A DNA stretch of 64,000 nucleotides from Jeotgalibacillus sp. R-1-5s-1 (GCF_004405105.1 NZ_SORW01000053.1:132870-196869), one strand, 5' to 3'. Positions 47,234-56,326 are shown, counted from the stretch's first letter. Made by a program: numbers and translations. Notes: a model not told the origin generated them from the sequence alone.

Positions 47234-47368
47234 ATCTAAAAAAACGATCATTATTATACTACCTTACTTTTTACATACCTGCACTTTCAGAATGAACTAG
47301 TGGCATTTTCCCACGGAATCCTATACGATAGAATAAAGAATTCTGAATATTCGGACAGGAGGATCCTT

Positions 47369-47509
47369 ATGAAAGTTGTAAACATTTGTTCTGAATGTCG
47401 GGGTAAGGGTTTAATCAGAAGAGCCGGATTTCTCAGCAGAAAATGTCAGACATGTAAGGGTACCGGCAAAATGACCAGATCATTGAGAGAATATAAATTG
47501 AATGAGTAG
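47369..47509 (+). CDS. Small putative zinc-finger protein (CxxCxGxG repeats)
   Basis: I do not recognise a function. The 46-residue protein contains CSECRGKG at residues 7-14 and CQTCKGTG at 26-33. These two CxxCxGxG repeats are like half of the DnaJ zinc domain or YuiA-type small proteins, and probably bind one zinc ion. ACAGGAGGATCC precedes the ATG. The longer frame from 47300 has no ribosome-binding site. It lies between sda and sigK on the same strand, so a role in sporulation is possible by context only. Confidence 0.7.
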   Translation: MKVVNICSECRGKGLIRRAGFLSRKCQTCKGTGKMTRSLREYKLNE

Positions 47510-47575
47510 GACGGGCAAGTTTCCAGCTTTTTTTCATATCGTAGCAGTAGGGCGAATGGAAAAAGGAGGGATAAC

Positions 47576-48274
47576 TTGTCTATTTTTTTGATGATGCTTG
47601 CTACTGTATGCGATTTGCCTGCACTGACCGGATACTTTAAACAGAATGCTTTTCCTAAGCCGCTTGGTAAAGAGGAAGAAAAAGTGGCCATTGAAAAAGT
47701 GTTACAAGGTGATCAGGAAGCACGAAAGCTCCTGATTGAACACAATCTGAGACTGGTGGCTCACATTGTAAAAAAGTTTGAGAATACAGGGGAGTCGCCT
47801 GAAGATCTGATCTCGATTGGTACAATCGGACTCATTAAAGCGATCGAAAGCTACTCCTTCGAAAAAGGCACTAAACTGGCCACTTATGCAGCCCGGTGTA
47901 TCGAAAATGAACTGCTTATGTTTTTACGTTCCTTAAAAAAGACAAAAAAAGATGTTTCCCTGAATGACCCGATTGGCGAAGACAAAGATGGTAATGCGAT
48001 CAGTCTCATTGATATTTTACGGGGTGAAGATGAAGCACTCGATGATCAGCTCTTTCAAAAAATGAATGAGGAGAAGGTTCGCACATTACTGCAGACGCTT
48101 GAAGAAAGGGAAATCGAGGTCATCAGTGCACGCTTCGGTCTAAGTGGACAGGATGAAAAAACCCAGCGCGAAATCGCCAAGGAGCTCGGGATCTCAAGAA
48201 GTTATGTTTCACGGATTGAAAAAAGAGCATTAATGAAGCTCTTCCATGCATTCTCACAGGAAGAGCTTCATTAA
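47576..48274 (+). CDS. sigK: Sporulation sigma factor pro-SigK, uninterrupted
   Basis: Late mother-cell sigma factor, 232 residues, synthesised as inactive pro-sigma-K. A hydrophobic prosequence ([19 protein letters not shown], 19 residues) precedes [11 protein letters not shown], where SpoIVFB would cut. Region 2 includes [15 protein letters not shown] and [12 protein letters not shown]; region 4 has [24 protein letters not shown]. The start is a TTG with AAAGGAGGG upstream. The gene is continuous, so no skin-type excision is needed. CATATCGTA near 47538 upstream resembles a sigma-E/K -10. The last 14 codons encode a hairpin. Confidence 0.97.
   Translation: MSIFLMMLATVCDLPALTGYFKQNAFPKPLGKEEEKVAIEKVLQGDQEARKLLIEHNLRLVAHIVKKFENTGESPEDLISIGTIGLIKAIESYSFEKGTKLATYAARCIENELLMFLRSLKKTKKDVSLNDPIGEDKDGNAISLIDILRGEDEALDDQLFQKMNEEKVRTLLQTLEEREIEVISARFGLSGQDEKTQREIAKELGISRSYVSRIEKRALMKLFHAFSQEELH
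48232..48272. terminator. Hairpin terminator inside the sigK 3' end
   Basis: Perfect 14-bp stem (48232-48245 with 48259-48272) encoded by the last codons of sigK including the stop. T-rich sequence follows on both strands (CTCACTTTATTCTTTT on +, CTCTTTTTT on minus). sigK and mtnN converge 2 nt apart, so this is the only available space for a terminator for both. Confidence 0.8.
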
Positions 48275-48276
48275 GC

Positions 48277-48972
48277 TCACTTTATTCTTTTCACGATTCC
48301 AAGAATCAGATTAGCTGAATTAACAGCTGCTTTTTTCAAATACTGGTCAAAAGACAGATCTGACTCTTTTCCTGCAATATCAGACAGGGAACGGATGATG
48401 ACAAAAGGTGTTCCGTACTGATGTGCGACCTGGGCAATCGCCGCTGCCTCCATTTCAAGTGCCTGAAGACCTTCAAATTTATCTTCAAGTGCTTTTACTC
48501 TTGCAGGATCATTCATAAATGAATCTCCTGTCGCAATAAGCCCGTCAACCGTATTAACAGTCCCGATTTCCTCAGCGCTCTCACGTGCAGCCTGTCTGAG
48601 CTGATCTTCAGCCTTAAAAGCAGCCGGCAGACCCGGAACCTGTCCGTACTCATAATTAAATGCGGTTACATCAACATCATGGTGTCTCACTTCCGTGGAA
48701 ATTACAACATCGCCAACCTCAAGAGTTGGATCAAAACCGCCGGCAGAACCTGTATTTAATATGTAATAAGGCTGATAACGTTCCTGTAAGATCGTCGTAG
48801 TCATAGCCGCGTTCACTTTACCGATCCCGCTTTTCACAAGTACGACTTCTTTTCCATCAATCAATCCGGATGTAAATTCACTATTTGCAATCGTTTCGGT
48901 TTTTGCATCTTCAATGTTGGATCTCAGAAGCTCAACTTCCTCTTCCATCGCACCAATAATTCCGATTTTCAT
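48277..48972 (-). CDS. mtnN: 5'-methylthioadenosine/S-adenosylhomocysteine nucleosidase
   Basis: Cleaves MTA and SAH to adenine and thioribose/ribosyl homocysteine, removing inhibitors of methyltransferases and polyamine enzymes. The 231-residue protein has [11 protein letters not shown] at the N-terminus with a catalytic glutamate, [20 protein letters not shown] near 77, and [12 protein letters not shown] near 172. It is alone here; B. subtilis mtnN is in the yrrT-mtn-yrhAB operon, whose other members are missing. Confidence 0.96.
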   Translation of the reverse strand: MKIGIIGAMEEEVELLRSNIEDAKTETIANSEFTSGLIDGKEVVLVKSGIGKVNAAMTTTILQERYQPYYILNTGSAGGFDPTLEVGDVVISTEVRHHDVDVTAFNYEYGQVPGLPAAFKAEDQLRQAARESAEEIGTVNTVDGLIATGDSFMNDPARVKALEDKFEGLQALEMEAAAIAQVAHQYGTPFVIIRSLSDIAGKESDLSFDQYLKKAAVNSANLILGIVKRIK

Positions 48973-49107
48973 ACTATCCCTGCTTTCTGAGCAATTGATT
49001 CAAAACTTCTTTGAACTTACCATAGCCAGTCGTAAAGTTCAATCACCTCATGTTATACTAATTGCATGCTTTTTCTCAAGCACTACACGTTGTCAGGGGA
49101 GATTATG

Positions 49108-49311
49108 ATGAGCTTTCAACTGGACATGATTAAAGATAAAATTGAATTTTTTGAGGCTTCGAGTCTAAAAGAACTGGAACGCGCCATTCAACAGCAGATC
49201 GAAAACAACCAGGCGATTCTGCTCCGGGTTCATTCCGTTGAACACGAAGTAACCAAAATGGATGATGGACGATTACTCTATACAGCCTGCGTTCATTTCA
49301 AGGCCGAATAA
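49108..49311 (+). CDS. DUF2536 family protein (YrzA-like)
   Basis: A 67-residue soluble protein, MSFQLDMIKDKIEFFEASSL followed by an amphipathic helix and a strand-rich end (RLLYTACVHFKAE). It resembles the DUF2536 family (B. subtilis YrzA) as I remember it; function unknown. AGGGGAG precedes two adjacent ATGs, and the second (49108) has the better spacing. It diverges from mtnN across about 135 nt that must hold both promoters. Confidence 0.7.
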   Translation: MSFQLDMIKDKIEFFEASSLKELERAIQQQIENNQAILLRVHSVEHEVTKMDDGRLLYTACVHFKAE

Positions 49312-49405
49312 CACTAAACAATTTTAATATTCAGTTGTATGAATTGCTTTTTTTGGTTTTAGATGGACGGATTATTCATTCAATTAGCAGCATACTTTAC
49401 AAAAA

Positions 49406-49647
49406 GTGCCGGGCCATTCCGTAGACTCCTGCGGCATAGAAGCGACAGGTGAGACAGCGTAGTGCGGAGCACTAGCTGGCTCACCGCGCGGCCTTAGAAA
49501 AGCGGAGGTGACTCGTCCAGCCCCGACAAGCATAAGGCGAAGATGAAAAGAGGGCTGACCTTTGCCCTCGTTCATCTTTGACTTATGACCTCGAGGGGCT
49601 AGTCGCCGCAGCTAGACACAAAGGAAAGCGAAGGAATGGCCCGGCAC
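49406..49647 (+). repeat. Structured intergenic repeat, copy C (long form)
   Basis: A 242-bp element with perfect 15-bp terminal inverted repeats (gtgccgggccattcc at 49406-49420 against 49633-49647). Interior blocks match copy A in order: GACTCCTGCGGCA, AGCGACAGGTGAGACAGCGTAG, CTAGCTGGCTCACCGCGCGGCC and AAAAGCGGAGG. A second module then forms its own long hairpin (AGCCCC...GGGGCT, 49518-49600) and ends with GCAGCTAGACA and GGAAAGCGAAGG, shared with copy B. No coding potential. The flanking 49312-49405 and 49648-49667 hold nothing else I can support. Confidence 0.85.
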
Positions 49648-49667
49648 GGTTATTACATGTCCATAAA

Positions 49668-49700
49668 ATAAATCCCCGTTCACTAATGAACGGGGGTTTG
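49668..49700 (-). terminator. Terminator of yrrS
   Basis: CCCCGTTC pairs with GAACGGGG around ACTAAT, followed on the minus strand by ATTTATTTT. It lies 3 nt past the yrrS stop. Confidence 0.85.
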
Positions 49701-49702
49701 TT

Positions 49703-50380
49703 TTATAGTTCGTCAACTTTAACCGGCTTCCATCCTTCACCATCAATCCACTCAAGGTGGACGCGGTATTCTTCTGCAGAGGCATCAGGACCTGATACGT
49801 CAGCATATGAAAGGTTTGGTCCTCCATTGTTACCCATCCACCATACTGTCATGGTAGAAGCGTCGAGACCGGTTGCATAAGCAGCTGCTTTTACCTTTTC
49901 ATTCCAGTCTACAGAGCCTTCTTCATAGGAAGAGACGTGCTCGCCTGTCTGCTCCGTACCGATTGGCTTAAACTCACCTTCTTTAGGCTTTTCATCTTTT
50001 TTCTTTTTCTTTTCTTCTTTTTCTTTCTTTTCATTTTCTTCTTCAGACGCTATAGTCTGCTCTTCAGACTGCTCATCCTCAGAAGCGTTGTTCTCCCGCT
50101 CCTCTGATTCAGCAGCGGTTAAAGATGCTGATTCAGATTCTTCCTGCTGTTCTTCATTGTCGTTTGAATCCTGTTCATCAGCAACACCGTTGTTTTCCTG
50201 AACCTGTTCAGCGATTGTTTTTTCCTCTTCATCAGAGGCAGCCTGGTTCTCATTACCGCCAAAAAATATAAGAGAACCTACAATTAAAATCAGTCCGAAT
50301 ACAACCGCAATCGAAGTATTGTATATGATATTTGTTTTTCTTTTTTTTCCCTGAATTGTTGATCTGGAATTTTTGTTCAT
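49703..50380 (-). CDS. yrrS: YrrS family protein (DUF1510)
   Basis: A 225-residue anchored protein. It has a basic N-terminus, one membrane helix at about 19-40 (TSIAVVFGLILIVGSLIFF), a very acidic/lysine low-complexity stalk (about 50-135), and a conserved C-terminal DUF1510 domain (VDWNEKVKAAAYATGLDASTMTVWWMGNNGGPNLSYADV). The function is unknown. In B. subtilis it is followed by the penicillin-binding protein gene pbpI; here pbpI is absent and yrrS lies next to a repeat element. Confidence 0.88.
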   Translation of the reverse strand: MNKNSRSTIQGKKRKTNIIYNTSIAVVFGLILIVGSLIFFGGNENQAASDEEEKTIAEQVQENNGVADEQDSNDNEEQQEESESASLTAAESEERENNASEDEQSEEQTIASEEENEKKEKEEKKKKKDEKPKEGEFKPIGTEQTGEHVSSYEEGSVDWNEKVKAAAYATGLDASTMTVWWMGNNGGPNLSYADVSGPDASAEEYRVHLEWIDGEGWKPVKVDEL

Positions 50381-50579
50381 GATTATTCACTCCTCACTCA
50401 CACTTTTTTCCCTGCTTAAAAGAATCTAAACTACTATAACACGGATTCTTATCATTCCGGCAAGTGACAAGAAGACCGTTTTTAGCGGCAGTGATTCAAT
50501 ACCTACACAAATAAGACGTTTGATCATAAATTTGGTTACAACATAAGCAGGTTTTTATATGAATGAACGGTAAGAAAAA

Positions 50580-50608
50580 AGCACCAGAACTGTTGGTCCC
50601 GGTGCTTT
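50580..50608 (-). terminator. Terminator of greA
   Basis: AAGCACC(A)G pairs with CCGGTGCTT around AACTGTTGGTC, followed on the minus strand by TTTTTTC. It lies 10 nt after the greA stop. Confidence 0.85.
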
Positions 50609-50618
50609 CATTACCATT

Positions 50619-51095
50619 TTAGCTGATTGATGTAATGCGGACATCCATGTCTCCGCCTGGTGTCTGCACTTTCACTTCATCGCCAACCACTTTGCCAATC
50701 AGGCTTTTCGCAATCGGTGAGTCATTTGAAATGCGTCCCTCAAACGGATCTGCTTCCGCACTTCCGACGATTGTGTATGACTCTTCATCGCCATCCGGAA
50801 GTTCAATAAATGTTACTGTTTTCCCGAGGGAAACAACGCCATCAAGTGCTCCATCATCTTCAATGATTTTCGCATTGCGGATCATGGATTCAAGTGTGGA
50901 AATACGGCCTTCTACAAAAGCCTGTTCTTCTTTAGCTGAGTCATACTCAGAGTTCTCCGAAAGGTCTCCAAAGCTGCGAGCGATTTTAATTCGTTCTACA
51001 ACTTCTTTTCTTTTGACTGATTTTAAATGCTCAAGCTCCTGTTCAAGCTTTTGCTTTCCTTCCTGAGTCATTGGATAAACTTTTTCATTTGGCAA
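50619..51095 (-). CDS. greA: Transcription elongation factor GreA
   Basis: Binds the RNA polymerase secondary channel and stimulates cleavage of backtracked RNA. The 158-residue protein has the N-terminal coiled coil with [16 protein letters not shown] and the acidic tip EYDSAKEEQ, including the key Asp/Glu near residue 50, and a C-terminal FKBP-like domain ending [16 protein letters not shown]. It stands alone between terminators, upstream of yrrS. Confidence 0.97.
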   Translation of the reverse strand: MPNEKVYPMTQEGKQKLEQELEHLKSVKRKEVVERIKIARSFGDLSENSEYDSAKEEQAFVEGRISTLESMIRNAKIIEDDGALDGVVSLGKTVTFIELPDGDEESYTIVGSAEADPFEGRISNDSPIAKSLIGKVVGDEVKVQTPGGDMDVRITSIS

Positions 51096-51179
51096 AGCCC
51101 TTCACTCCTTTAACATACATGTCAACTATTTTTCTATTCCATGCTATGAATTCATACCCTCAATTATGAAGTATGTTAA

Positions 51180-51207
51180 AAAGAGGATTTTTTAACCCTC
51201 TTTTACA
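51180..51207 (-). terminator. Terminator of udk
   Basis: AAAAGAGG pairs with CCTCTTTT around ATTTTTTAAC, followed on the minus strand by a T-rich stretch. It ends the trmR-trhP1-trhP2-udk transcript 16 nt after udk. Confidence 0.8.
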
Positions 51208-51222
51208 TTCTTTGCTATCATA

Positions 51223-51861
51223 TTACACAATTGACTTTTGTTCAAGAATCGTTTGAATTTTCGTTACCATTAAATCAATGGCAACATGGTTCTGTCCGCC
51301 CTCCGGAATAATTATATCCGCATAGCGCTTAGTCGGCTCAATAAACTGGTTATGCATCGGGCGAACCACGTTTATATACTGGTCCACTACAGAATCAATC
51401 GTACGCCCACGCTCGTTAATATCACGCAGCATACGTCTGATAATGCGCAGATCTGAATCTGTATCCACATATAGTTTGATATCCATCAGATCGCGAAGCC
51501 TTTCATCTTCAAGTACAAGGATGCCTTCCACGATAATCACATCTTTCGGCTCCACTGGAATCGTTCTTTCAGATCGTGTATGAACCGTATAATCATAAAC
51601 CGGCTTCTCTACAGCTTCTCTTTTAAGGAGCTGACTGATGTGTTCAATTAATAAATCATTATCAAAAGCAAGCGGATGATCATAGTTTGTTTTTAATCGT
51701 TCTTCATAAGGAATATTACTTTGATCCTTATAATAATAATCCTGTTCAATGATTGCAATCGACTGATCTTTAAAATAGTCATAGATCGCTTTTGTGACAG
51801 ACGTTTTTCCTGATCCGGAACCGCCTGTTACACCTATAATTACGGGTTTATTTTTTATCAT
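51223..51861 (-). CDS. udk: Uridine kinase
   Basis: Phosphorylates uridine and cytidine with GTP/ATP in pyrimidine salvage. The 212-residue protein has the Walker A loop [17 protein letters not shown] near residue 10, the [25 protein letters not shown] motif near 43, and RDINERGRT in the lid near 150. Overlaps the trhP2 stop by 4 nt. The linkage to the tRNA-uridine hydroxylation genes is conserved in Bacillales but is not obviously functional. Confidence 0.96.
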   Translation of the reverse strand: MIKNKPVIIGVTGGSGSGKTSVTKAIYDYFKDQSIAIIEQDYYYKDQSNIPYEERLKTNYDHPLAFDNDLLIEHISQLLKREAVEKPVYDYTVHTRSERTIPVEPKDVIIVEGILVLEDERLRDLMDIKLYVDTDSDLRIIRRMLRDINERGRTIDSVVDQYINVVRPMHNQFIEPTKRYADIIIPEGGQNHVAIDLMVTKIQTILEQKSIV

Positions 51862-53135
51862 TTAGCCGAGAGCTCCTTTCGCATCATGTTGAGCGGACGT
51901 AGTGGCTGATCCACCTTAAAACGGACAATTTGCAGCGGATGTCTCGCTGCGTCCAGCTCATTTCCTCTTTCATCCCAGATTGTTTCGACAACCTGTGTGA
52001 AGTTATCCATATCTGGGCCAAAGAATTCAATTTCCTGCCCCGGCTTAAAATAGTTTCTTTGTTGTAAGGTAACCATTTTAGATTCTTCGTTGTAATCAAG
52101 AACCAGACCTGCAAAATCGAATTTTGTATTTTTCCCGTGCTCGCCAAACATCTGCTCCTCATGCCCCGGAACGCCTTCGAAAAAGGCCGTTGCCGTATCA
52201 CGATTCGCACATTTATCGAGCTCTTCCAGCCATTCTTTTTTAATTTTAAAGTTCTCAGGATCTTCACAGTAAGCGTCAATGACTTTCCGGTACACACTGA
52301 CAACCGTTGCCACATAATGAATGGATTTCATCCGGCCTTCTATTTTTAAGCTGTCAATGCCAAGCTCGATCATTCTCGGAATGGATTCGATCAGCTTCAG
52401 ATCCTTCGGACTCATGGCAAATGGAGCGTCACCTTCACTATATAGCGCCTGTTCCTGACCATCTTCAACGGCATATAAGTCATAATCCCAGCGGCATGAC
52501 TGACAGCAGCCGCCCCTGTTTGAATCACGCGCTGTCATATGGTTACTCAGGACGCAGCGACCACTGTAGGCAATACACATTGCGCCATGAATAAAGGTTT
52601 CAATTTCAATATCGACCTTTTCTTTCATTTCCTGAATTTCATCGCCGCTCGTTTCACGGGCGAGCACAACACGGTGAAGCCCTTCCTCTTTCCAGAACTG
52701 AACTGCTTTCCAGTTCGAAAGGGACTGCTGGGTACTCAGATGCACCTCAACCTCCGGCGCAACACGCTTGCATGTTTCAATAATAAGCGGATCCGCCACA
52801 ATGATTCCTGCCACTCCGGCTGAGGCGATACCGCGTAAATAGTCTTCAAGACCATCGATGTTTTCATTGTGAGCAAAAATATTGGTTGTTACATAGATTT
52901 TAGCGCCATATTTTTTCGCAAATTCGACGCCTTCCTTCATTTCCTCAATCGTGAAATTTCCGGCGTTGGACCGTAATCCATATTCCTGACCACCGATAAA
53001 GACAGCGTCAGCTCCGTAATGCACCGCTACCTTCAGCTTTTCAAGGTTTCCTGCAGGCGCAAGTAACTCGGGTTTCTTTACAATCACCCGTTTGCCGTCT
53101 TTGATTGCAGAAATTTTATCAATCATATTGGTCAT
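51858..53135 (-). CDS. trhP2: Peptidase U32-family tRNA hydroxylation protein TrhP2 (YrrO)
   Basis: Large subunit of the prephenate-dependent tRNA hydroxylase that makes 5-hydroxyuridine at wobble U34. The 425-residue protein has the U32 fold, [28 protein letters not shown] near the N-terminus, and the cysteine set for the iron-sulphur cluster ([34 protein letters not shown], about 192-225). A C-terminal beta domain follows. Assigned peptidase names are historic. It works with trhP1 (53154) and trmR (54089), in one operon. GGAGGGGACAAGGGA precedes the ATG. Confidence 0.9.
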   Translation of the reverse strand: MTNMIDKISAIKDGKRVIVKKPELLAPAGNLEKLKVAVHYGADAVFIGGQEYGLRSNAGNFTIEEMKEGVEFAKKYGAKIYVTTNIFAHNENIDGLEDYLRGIASAGVAGIIVADPLIIETCKRVAPEVEVHLSTQQSLSNWKAVQFWKEEGLHRVVLARETSGDEIQEMKEKVDIEIETFIHGAMCIAYSGRCVLSNHMTARDSNRGGCCQSCRWDYDLYAVEDGQEQALYSEGDAPFAMSPKDLKLIESIPRMIELGIDSLKIEGRMKSIHYVATVVSVYRKVIDAYCEDPENFKIKKEWLEELDKCANRDTATAFFEGVPGHEEQMFGEHGKNTKFDFAGLVLDYNEESKMVTLQQRNYFKPGQEIEFFGPDMDNFTQVVETIWDERGNELDAARHPLQIVRFKVDQPLRPLNMMRKELSAK

Positions 53136-53153
53136 TCCCTTGTCCCCTCCTGC

Positions 53154-54092
53154 TTAGTAAACCGTTTCTTTAAAGAAGAATCCAGTATCAAGTGGCCGGT
53201 GAGGCTGCTGCATTTTTTCAATCTGCTCAAGCCACTCATCTTTTTGTGCCTCATACTCTTCCGGCTGATCGGCTGCAAGGTCAATCGCTTTGCGGTATAA
53301 AGCTGTTACGGCAGTGACATAGTCCGGCTCCTGCAGAATTCCGTCGATTTTAAAAGAATCCACACCGGCTTCCATCATCTCACTCAGCTCATCAATTATA
53401 CACATATCATTCGGACTCATAATATGTGTACCATTTTCATCTTCAAAAATCGGATATTTATTGTTCCGCTCATCATCATGTAAAAGCATGTTTTTATTCT
53501 GCTTTCTGTTTTCAATCTCCATCGCTTTACCCTGGTAAAGGAAATAATTACCGAGCAGTGAACGCTTCGACTGGAACATACAGGTCATGCCGTGAACCTG
53601 CACTTCAATTTCCACGTTGGCATTTTCCTTAATTTCAACAATGGCATCCATTGATAGTTCTCTTGCAAGGACCGATCTTTTGGCTCCTTTTTCACCCCAG
53701 TAATTGCAGGTGAAATAATTGGTCGCTGTTGTTTCGGTATTCCAGTGAAGAGGCATGTCCGGCGCGGATTCTCTTGCCGCCATCAAGACAGCAGGATCTC
53801 CGAAAATAACACCATCTGCCTGTATTTCCTGACAGAATGACAGGTAATCATTCAACTCTTCCACTTTATCATTATGAAAAATCCCGTTCATGGCTACGTA
53901 CACTTTTTTCTGATGCTCATGAGCCAGGCTGACGGCTTGTGCTACATCGTCTTTGGAAAATTCAGCAGCAAGTCTTAAGCCGTAGCGCTGTTCACCGATC
54001 ACAAAAGCATCTGCACCAGCTTCAATCAGCTGTTCCATATGCAAAACAGACATCGGAGTCACTAATAATTCAGGTTTGTGCATTTTGTTCAC
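53154..54092 (-). CDS. trhP1: U32-family tRNA hydroxylation protein TrhP1 (YrrN)
   Basis: Smaller U32 subunit, 312 residues, partner of TrhP2 for ho5U34 formation. It shows the U32 N-terminal strand PELLVTPMSVLHMEQLIEAGADAFVIGEQRYGLR and the region VEIEVQVHGMTCMFQSKRSLLGNYF. The latter keeps the HG motif but lacks the full cysteine set of TrhP2, as expected for this subunit. It starts inside the trmR stop (4-nt overlap) and is 18 nt before trhP2. The name follows the pair order in B. subtilis. Confidence 0.87.
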   Translation of the reverse strand: MNKMHKPELLVTPMSVLHMEQLIEAGADAFVIGEQRYGLRLAAEFSKDDVAQAVSLAHEHQKKVYVAMNGIFHNDKVEELNDYLSFCQEIQADGVIFGDPAVLMAARESAPDMPLHWNTETTATNYFTCNYWGEKGAKRSVLARELSMDAIVEIKENANVEIEVQVHGMTCMFQSKRSLLGNYFLYQGKAMEIENRKQNKNMLLHDDERNNKYPIFEDENGTHIMSPNDMCIIDELSEMMEAGVDSFKIDGILQEPDYVTAVTALYRKAIDLAADQPEEYEAQKDEWLEQIEKMQQPHRPLDTGFFFKETVY

Positions 54093-54727
54093 CTCTTCTT
54101 ACTGATCGCCAGGCCATCACCAACCGGGATAATAACGGTGTGGTAGTCTTCCCTGGCCATGATCCATTCATTGAACCGGTTAATTTTACGAAGCATCTGT
54201 CTTACATTTCTGCTTTCATCACCTGTCTGATGGGCAACAAGCCCTTTAAATAAGACGTTATCTGTATAAACGACCGGACTTTCTGCAAATAATGGCTCAT
54301 AACTTGCAAAGAAACGGTCAGACTGACTTTTGGCTGCATCAATAAAAACCGCATCAAAAGGACCGTATGTCGCCACCTCATCAATTAGATCAAATGCGTC
54401 TCCATACAATAGTGTGATACGGTCGCCTACACCGGATTGCTGGACAAATTGCTGTGCTTTTTCATAGCGTTCCTGATCCCGTTCAATTGAAACGATTTCC
54501 ACCTGATGAATCTCGGAAGCAATTCTGAGAGCGGAATAACCGATTGCCGTACCGATTTCAAGCAGTTTTTTCGGCTGCTGAAGCCGCAGGAATTGAAGAA
54601 GTGTTTCTATTCCTGCAAGTTCCATGATCGGAACTCCATTTTCTTTAGCGTACTGCTCTATAGTCATCAGATAGTCAGATCGCTCTGCTGTAAGATTTTC
54701 AATGTATTGATGGACTTTTTCATCCAT
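54089..54727 (-). CDS. trmR: tRNA 5-hydroxyuridine methyltransferase TrmR (YrrM)
   Basis: O-methyltransferase that converts 5-hydroxyuridine at tRNA position 34 to 5-methoxyuridine, after TrhP1/TrhP2. The 212-residue protein has the COMT-like motif I LLEIGTAIGYSALRIA near residue 50, IERDQERYEKA near 76, and FIDAAKSQ near 117, which includes the metal-binding aspartate. I start at the ATG at 54727 because it aligns with homologues. The frame to 54823 would translate through a structured leader. The operon trmR-trhP1-trhP2-udk carries a complete wobble modification pathway. Confidence 0.9.
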   Translation of the reverse strand: MDEKVHQYIENLTAERSDYLMTIEQYAKENGVPIMELAGIETLLQFLRLQQPKKLLEIGTAIGYSALRIASEIHQVEIVSIERDQERYEKAQQFVQQSGVGDRITLLYGDAFDLIDEVATYGPFDAVFIDAAKSQSDRFFASYEPLFAESPVVYTDNVLFKGLVAHQTGDESRNVRQMLRKINRFNEWIMAREDYHTVIIPVGDGLAISKKR

Positions 54728-54770
54728 TTCTATCACGCCTTTACAAGTCTGCTTCCATAAAAAAGAGCGC

Positions 54771-54835
54771 TCACAAAACAGCCTCCGGACATGAAAAGAA
54801 GAAAGCATGATGCTTTCTGCCATCGGACTTTGTGA
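54771..54835 (-). promoter_or_regulatory. Nested hairpin leader of the trmR operon
   Basis: Outer arms tcacaaa (54771-54777) and tttgtga (54829-54835) enclose CCG/CGG pairs and a perfect 9-bp hairpin agaaagcat/atgctttct (54800-54818). On the minus strand the inner hairpin is followed by TCTTTTC and the outer one by GCGCTCTTTTTT, so both could terminate. It lies 44 nt before the ATG and in the expected 5' leader, suggesting attenuation. No known riboswitch class is recognised. Confidence 0.6.
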
Positions 54836-54876
54836 TAGACGCCTGAAAATACTTTATCTATTCTACCATAAAAACA

Positions 54877-54954
54877 GGAGGAAAGTGAATCATCTTTATG
54901 AAAGCTGAAAAACTGTCACGTTTTAATCAGCTGCAGATGATCACACTTTCCTCC
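54877..54954 (-). terminator. Long terminator of mltG
   Basis: GGAGGAAAGTG (54877-54887) pairs with CACTTTCCTCC (54944-54954). Inner pairs ATCATCT/AGATGAT and AGCTGA/TCAGCT give a stem-loop of about 78 nt, followed on the minus strand by TGTTTTTATGG. It sits 9 nt past the mltG stop. Confidence 0.85.
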
Positions 54955-54962
54955 GTTGGTTT

Positions 54963-56174
54963 TTAAGAGCCTTCCTCTTCAGAAGCCTGCTCCTCATTTA
55001 CACTGTAAATGTATTGTTCAGCCTTCTGCTCGTGCTCTTCAAGTGTTTCAGAATAATACATGGCCCCGTCTTCAGCAGAAGTCAGGAAATAAAAATAATC
55101 ACTAGCCTCAGGGTTCAAAGCGGCTTCGATGGACGCAAGCCCTGGTGCTGCAATCGGTCCGGGTGGAAGCCCCTGATTCTGATACGTATTGTAAGGATCC
55201 TGAATCTCCAGATCCTCAAATAATACTCTATCGTTCCATTCTCCTTTTGCATAGAGAACAGTCGGGTCCGTCTGAAGCGGCATCCCCTCTTCAAGACGGT
55301 TATAGAAAATGCCCGCGATCATACTGCGGTCCGTTGAAGCAGTTGCTTCCCTTTCAAGCAGCGAAGCCATTGTCAAAACGTCATGAACGTCCATGACCTT
55401 TTCACCTTCTCCACCATCAGTCGCTCCAGTATAATCACCCGCTGTAAATTCAGGCAGCGTTGCAAGATATGGAGAAACATTGTTGTACATCGCATCTACC
55501 ATCTGTGTAATGATACTTTCAAGTGAAGGGTTTTCCTCATAGAATGGATAAGTCGCGGGAAATAAATATCCTTCAAGCGTCATTTTTATATTTTCGTTAT
55601 CTACATCAGCCGTAATCAGTTCCGGGTAAGTGTCTTTTAACGTTTGGATAAAAGCCGGATCTGTTACCTTTTCCATAAATTCTTCTTCCGTGTAATTTGT
55701 ATTCTCCTCGATCACACCGGCAATCTGTTCAAGTGTAAGACCTTCCGGAATGGTTACATTGAAAATCGGTTCATGATAGATTTTTCCGGTTTTTAAGCTT
55801 TGCGTAATTTCATCGAGTGTCATAGCCGGAGTAAATTCATACGTTCCGGCCTGGAATTCTGATTCGTTATTAAATTTCAGGTAATATTTAAAGACCTGTG
55901 CATCCTTGATAACACCATTCTCTTCAAGCTCTGCAGTAATGCTGTCAACAGATGATCCAATCGGAATTTCTACCGGGATTGCCTCTTCACTTTCCGGATC
56001 AACCGGCTCGAGTGCTGCACTTACGTAAGAATATCCCCCAAGAACTAAACCGGCTGTCAAAAACAGCAAAATGACAGACAGGATAAAAACAATTTTCCTT
56101 ACTTTTTTCGCTTCCTTTTTTCGTTCCTGCAAGTTCAGTTTCCACTGATCGATTAAAGATTTTTTATCACTCAA
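54963..56174 (-). CDS. mltG: Endolytic murein transglycosylase MltG
   Basis: Membrane-anchored lytic transglycosylase that cuts nascent glycan and sets strand length. The 403-residue protein has a cytoplasmic basic N-terminus, a membrane helix at about 28-52, a LysM-like domain (about 70-180), and the YceG catalytic domain with LTMASLLEREATAS near 268, including the catalytic glutamate. PLQTDPTVLYA and GLPPGPIAAPGLASIEAALNP near 300-355 are also present. The C-terminus is acidic (EEQASEEEGS). It is B. subtilis yrrL, placed upstream of trmR. Confidence 0.95.
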   Translation of the reverse strand: MSDKKSLIDQWKLNLQERKKEAKKVRKIVFILSVILLFLTAGLVLGGYSYVSAALEPVDPESEEAIPVEIPIGSSVDSITAELEENGVIKDAQVFKYYLKFNNESEFQAGTYEFTPAMTLDEITQSLKTGKIYHEPIFNVTIPEGLTLEQIAGVIEENTNYTEEEFMEKVTDPAFIQTLKDTYPELITADVDNENIKMTLEGYLFPATYPFYEENPSLESIITQMVDAMYNNVSPYLATLPEFTAGDYTGATDGGEGEKVMDVHDVLTMASLLEREATASTDRSMIAGIFYNRLEEGMPLQTDPTVLYAKGEWNDRVLFEDLEIQDPYNTYQNQGLPPGPIAAPGLASIEAALNPEASDYFYFLTSAEDGAMYYSETLEEHEQKAEQYIYSVNEEQASEEEGS

Positions 56175-56326
56175 TCAATTTCCCTCCAAAAAGCACGCTC
56201 TTTTTTTCAATTAACCCCATTATACCTTAAAAATATGTCCGGGCAACCTTGAGCATTTTACAATATTCATCCTTTTTCATGCATGAAGGTCTGAACTATA
56301 TTGCATTTTTTCATTGGGATATAGTC

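Noticed and set aside
47576..48274. Possible skin-like interruption of sigK
   Set aside because: The SigK reading frame is complete from prosequence to region 4; no interruption or recombinase gene is present.
54728..54823. N-terminal extension of trmR (32 codons)
   Set aside because: It begins at a non-ATG codon, translates a hairpin leader and has no counterpart in homologues.
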